Source: Rhizobiaceae bacterium (lineage in GTDB: Bacteria; Pseudomonadota; Alphaproteobacteria; Rhizobiales; Rhizobiaceae). Taken from it: a stretch of DNA of 64,000 nucleotides. The notes under the pieces are model-generated. The model had not been told where the DNA came from. It searched no databases and saw only the letters and a list, made by a program, of their open reading frames with translations. This document shows positions 61,897 through 64,000 of this stretch, one piece after another. Every line of letters begins with the position of its first letter. Within the stretch, counting starts at the first letter, position 1. The translations under genes and the position numbers were made by a program. The stretch spans positions 1 through 64,000 of the forward strand of contig JAHBYZ010000011.1 in assembly GCA_019635695.1 (NCBI GenBank), given 5' to 3'.

Positions 61897-62724
61897 ATGA
61901 ACATATTGAGCAGAATTGCGGTCGGCGCGGCAGTCGCGCTTGGCTTGATGAGCGCCGCCGCGCAGGCGCAGAGCACGGTCGAGCAGATCAAGTCGCGCGG
62001 CGTCCTGCGGGTGCCGGGCATCCTCAACGAGGTTCCCTATTTCAACAAGGATCCGCGCACCGGCGAGTGGAAGGGCTTCGTTATCGACATGGCGGGCGAC
62101 ATCGCCAAGACCCTTGACGTCAAGCTCGAAGTGGTCGAGTCGAGCTGGGCCAACGCCATCCTCGACGTGCAGAGCGGCAAGGTCGACATGGCATTCGCGG
62201 TGACCGCGACGCCGACGCGTGCCCTTTCGGTCTGGTTCTCCGAGCCTACCTATTTCAATTCCTTCGTCCTGATCTCGGCGAAGGGCGAGTTGGAAGGCAA
62301 GACCTGGGCCGAGCTCAACGATCCGAAATACACCTTCGCCGTCGACCTCGGCTCGGCGCAGGACCTGATCGCCACCCAGTACCTGCCCAAGGCCAACATG
62401 CTCCGCTTCAAGACGCGCGACGAGGCGATCGTCGCGGTTGCAACCGGCAAGGCCGACGGCCTCGTCAACACCATGCTGAACGGACTGGTTATGACCAAGA
62501 AGACCGCCGACCTCGGCAAGGTGATGGTGCCGACCCCGGTCCTGTCGACACCGTCGGTGGTTGCCGTGAACTACGGGGCCGACGAGGTCTGGAAGAGCTT
62601 CGTTTCTGGCTGGGCGGCCTACAACCGCCGCATCGGCAACAACCAGACGTGGATCGTGAAGAGCCTTGAACCCTTCGGCATCACCCTGGACGACATGCCG
62701 GTCGGTTTCGGCTTCGGCGGCTGA
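61897..62724 (+). CDS. Amino-acid ABC transporter, periplasmic binding protein (SBP_bac_3)
   Basis: 275 residues. Sec signal peptide to AAAQAQ near residue 24. Landmarks: KSRGVLRVPGI near residue 33, GEWKGFVIDMAGDIAKTLD near residue 56, ILDVQSGKVDMAFAVTATPTRA near residue 85 (seen in part), and SEPTYFNSFVLISAKGEL near residue 112. AAAGGGG precedes ATG 61897. The matching permease and ATPase are at 54886-55548 and 54093-54875; splitting the binding protein from its transporter by enzymes and a regulator is unusual but not rare. Followed by a hairpin. Confidence 0.9.
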   Translation: MNILSRIAVGAAVALGLMSAAAQAQSTVEQIKSRGVLRVPGILNEVPYFNKDPRTGEWKGFVIDMAGDIAKTLDVKLEVVESSWANAILDVQSGKVDMAFAVTATPTRALSVWFSEPTYFNSFVLISAKGELEGKTWAELNDPKYTFAVDLGSAQDLIATQYLPKANMLRFKTRDEAIVAVATGKADGLVNTMLNGLVMTKKTADLGKVMVPTPVLSTPSVVAVNYGADEVWKSFVSGWAAYNRRIGNNQTWIVKSLEPFGITLDDMPVGFGFGG

Positions 62725-62747
62725 TCTAAAGAAGCCGATTTCGTCAG

Positions 62748-62775
62748 ACGGCCGCGCCGCCAGGCGTGGCCGTTT
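62748..62775. terminator. Hairpin between convergent binding-protein and LysR genes
   Basis: Stem ACGGCCGCGCC (62748-62758) with GGCGTGGCCGT (62763-62773), 11 bp with one G-U, 4-base loop and three T on the plus side. It lies between two convergent genes and could stop transcription from either side; the short T-run makes this a moderate call. Confidence 0.55.
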
Positions 62776-62780
62776 GGCAT

Positions 62781-63677
62781 TTAGAGCGAACTTGCGGTTC
62801 GCATTTCCTTGCGCAGAAGGCGCAGGAATTCATCCGCGAAGGCAGACAGAGCGACATCGCTGCGGCGCGCAGCCCAGGTGTGAAAGGCGCTTTCCGCGTC
62901 GATCTCGAGCGCCTTCACGCCGGGCACCTTGCCATAGGCGACCGTGAACTCGTCGATGATTGCGATACCCAGGCCGGCGGCAACGAGGCTGCAAACGGTC
63001 GTTCCGAAACGCGCCTTCACATTCATGCGGTAGCTGACGCCGGCCTGCCCAAACATCGACGCCATGATCGCCCCGTAGGGATCCCTTGGATCGATGCCGA
63101 TGAGGGGATGCTCGGCCATCTCCGCCGGTTTGATTCGCCGGCGACCCGCGAGTGGGCTACCGTCCGGCACGATGCAGATCAGCCGTCCGCTCGCCAGCGG
63201 CTCGAATTCGATCAGCGGGTGCTCGAAGCGCGACGAGATCGCCACGACCTCGCCTCGTCCCAGCAGAAGGTAGTCAATCGCCTCCTCGATCTTGAGGATG
63301 TTGATGTCGAGCGCGAGATCGGGATAGCGCTGCCGCAGGCCGGCGATCGCGCGCGGAACCATCACGTTGGCGATGCTCGGCACCGAGGCGATCCGCAGTT
63401 CTTCGCCCACGCCCCTGCCCAGACCGCCGATGGCCGTCTGCAGGTCACCGATCTTGCGGTGTACCGTGTCGAGCAGGTCGAACACGGCACGCGCCTGCGG
63501 CGTCGGCACATACCGGCCCGCCCTTCGGTCGAACAGGCGAACGCCCAGTGAATCTTCGGTATATTTCATCAGCCGGCTGATGCCTGGCGCTGCAACGTTG
63601 AGCAGGCGAGCCGCGCCGGCGATTGAACCGGTGACCATGATGGCGCGGACGACTTCGATCTGGCGGAGCGTGAGCAT
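62781..63677 (-). CDS. LysR-family regulator
   Basis: 298 residues. Winged helix MLTLRQIEVVRAIMVTGS, then AARLLNVAAPGISRLMKYTE and LFDRRAGRYVPTPQAR over residues 1-65, ordinary for NocR/OccR-like LysR proteins. Effector domain with SVPSIANVMVPRAIAGLRQR near residue 95 and VAAGLGIAIIDEFTVAYG near residue 235. The start is 63677; the open frame further upstream has no family content. Regulators of this type often control amino-acid or opine uptake, which would fit the neighbouring cluster, but it may instead govern genes beyond the window. Confidence 0.9.
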   Translation of the reverse strand: MLTLRQIEVVRAIMVTGSIAGAARLLNVAAPGISRLMKYTEDSLGVRLFDRRAGRYVPTPQARAVFDLLDTVHRKIGDLQTAIGGLGRGVGEELRIASVPSIANVMVPRAIAGLRQRYPDLALDINILKIEEAIDYLLLGRGEVVAISSRFEHPLIEFEPLASGRLICIVPDGSPLAGRRRIKPAEMAEHPLIGIDPRDPYGAIMASMFGQAGVSYRMNVKARFGTTVCSLVAAGLGIAIIDEFTVAYGKVPGVKALEIDAESAFHTWAARRSDVALSAFADEFLRLLRKEMRTASSL

Positions 63678-64000
63678 CGACCGACCATCGCAGCGCACCG
63701 CGGTGCACACAAGACCTCGACCTCCATCGTCGAGACGTCGCGGACCGGCACGCTGGCGTCGCCTGCGTTGTTCCGCTTCAGCTTGGCTTTTTGAGCCTGA
63801 TTGAGCGACCAACCCTGGCGGCCAGCGCAATTGGAAGACTGCCGTTTGCGTCACGGCGAAATATCTCCGGCGCGTTTCGCACACCTTGGATGGTCGACCG
63901 ACCACAGCTTGCCGATGCAGGACACGAAAGCTTGGCCGCAAGCGACCCGCTTCAAGATTTCCGTCCCCCACCGCGTCCACCTGGCTTATCGCTCTCAGCA
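63678..64000. other. Unassigned window end
   Basis: 323 bases upstream of the LysR gene. I see no supportable gene on either strand, no tRNA and no clear terminator. Presumably the LysR promoter region plus the flank of a gene outside the window. Confidence 0.5.

Overview
The window is GC-rich, gene-dense DNA from an alphaproteobacterium, most likely a Mesorhizobium/Phyllobacteriaceae-type rhizobial relative. The reasons are the many ABC uptake systems, the GntR, LysR and TetR regulators, the small catabolic operons with 4-bp overlaps, and a glutamine synthetase-like gene paired with an FAD amine oxidase. The genus is an inference from gene content; no rRNA or other marker is present.

Layout. 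1-2500: glyoxylate shunt, with the 3' end of a malate synthase A gene, isocitrate lyase, a small hypothetical gene and a strong terminator. 2600-9200: MFS permease, an SDR/TetR divergent pair with two operator-like sites, a glutamine synthetase-like/FAD oxidase pair, and a Gfo/Idh/MocA oxidoreductase. 9483-11422: tRNA-Met and recQ. 11700-18208: an operon with a NitT/TauT-type ABC transporter, an FCD GntR regulator, a degenerate Ldh-family protein, a BAAT-type thioesterase/hydrolase and a DUF1684 protein. 18261-30304: a large leftward cluster with flavin reductase, a frameshifted family-5 binding protein, a complete Opp/Dpp-type ABC core, two paralogous sugar-isomerase-fold proteins on either side of a berberine-bridge-type flavoenzyme, and an M24-fold protein that has lost most metal ligands. 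A divergent FCD GntR regulator lies at its upstream end.

30362-52817 is the most striking part: a leftward four-gene locus, sapC - secreted hypothetical - 6413-residue exoprotein - ShlB/FhaC-type outer-membrane transporter. The exoprotein occupies about 30% of the window. It has an N-terminal two-partner-secretion (TPS) domain, a very long beta-helix-like repeat region, alpha-helical and aromatic-rich inserts, and near-identical 97-residue repeats near its C terminus. No CDI-type toxin end is recognisable. This is the best candidate here for an undescribed surface system.

53002-62724: an amino-acid catabolic cluster made of a three-subunit (FAD / FAD+BFD / 2Fe-2S) D-amino-acid-type dehydrogenase, an aldehyde dehydrogenase, a DapA-family lyase, a polar amino-acid ABC transporter, a saccharopine-dehydrogenase-like protein, a divergent LysR regulator and the cognate binding protein. 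The enzyme set resembles D-hydroxyproline degradation, but no epimerase is in the window. A second LysR gene and an unassigned 0.3-kb end close the window.
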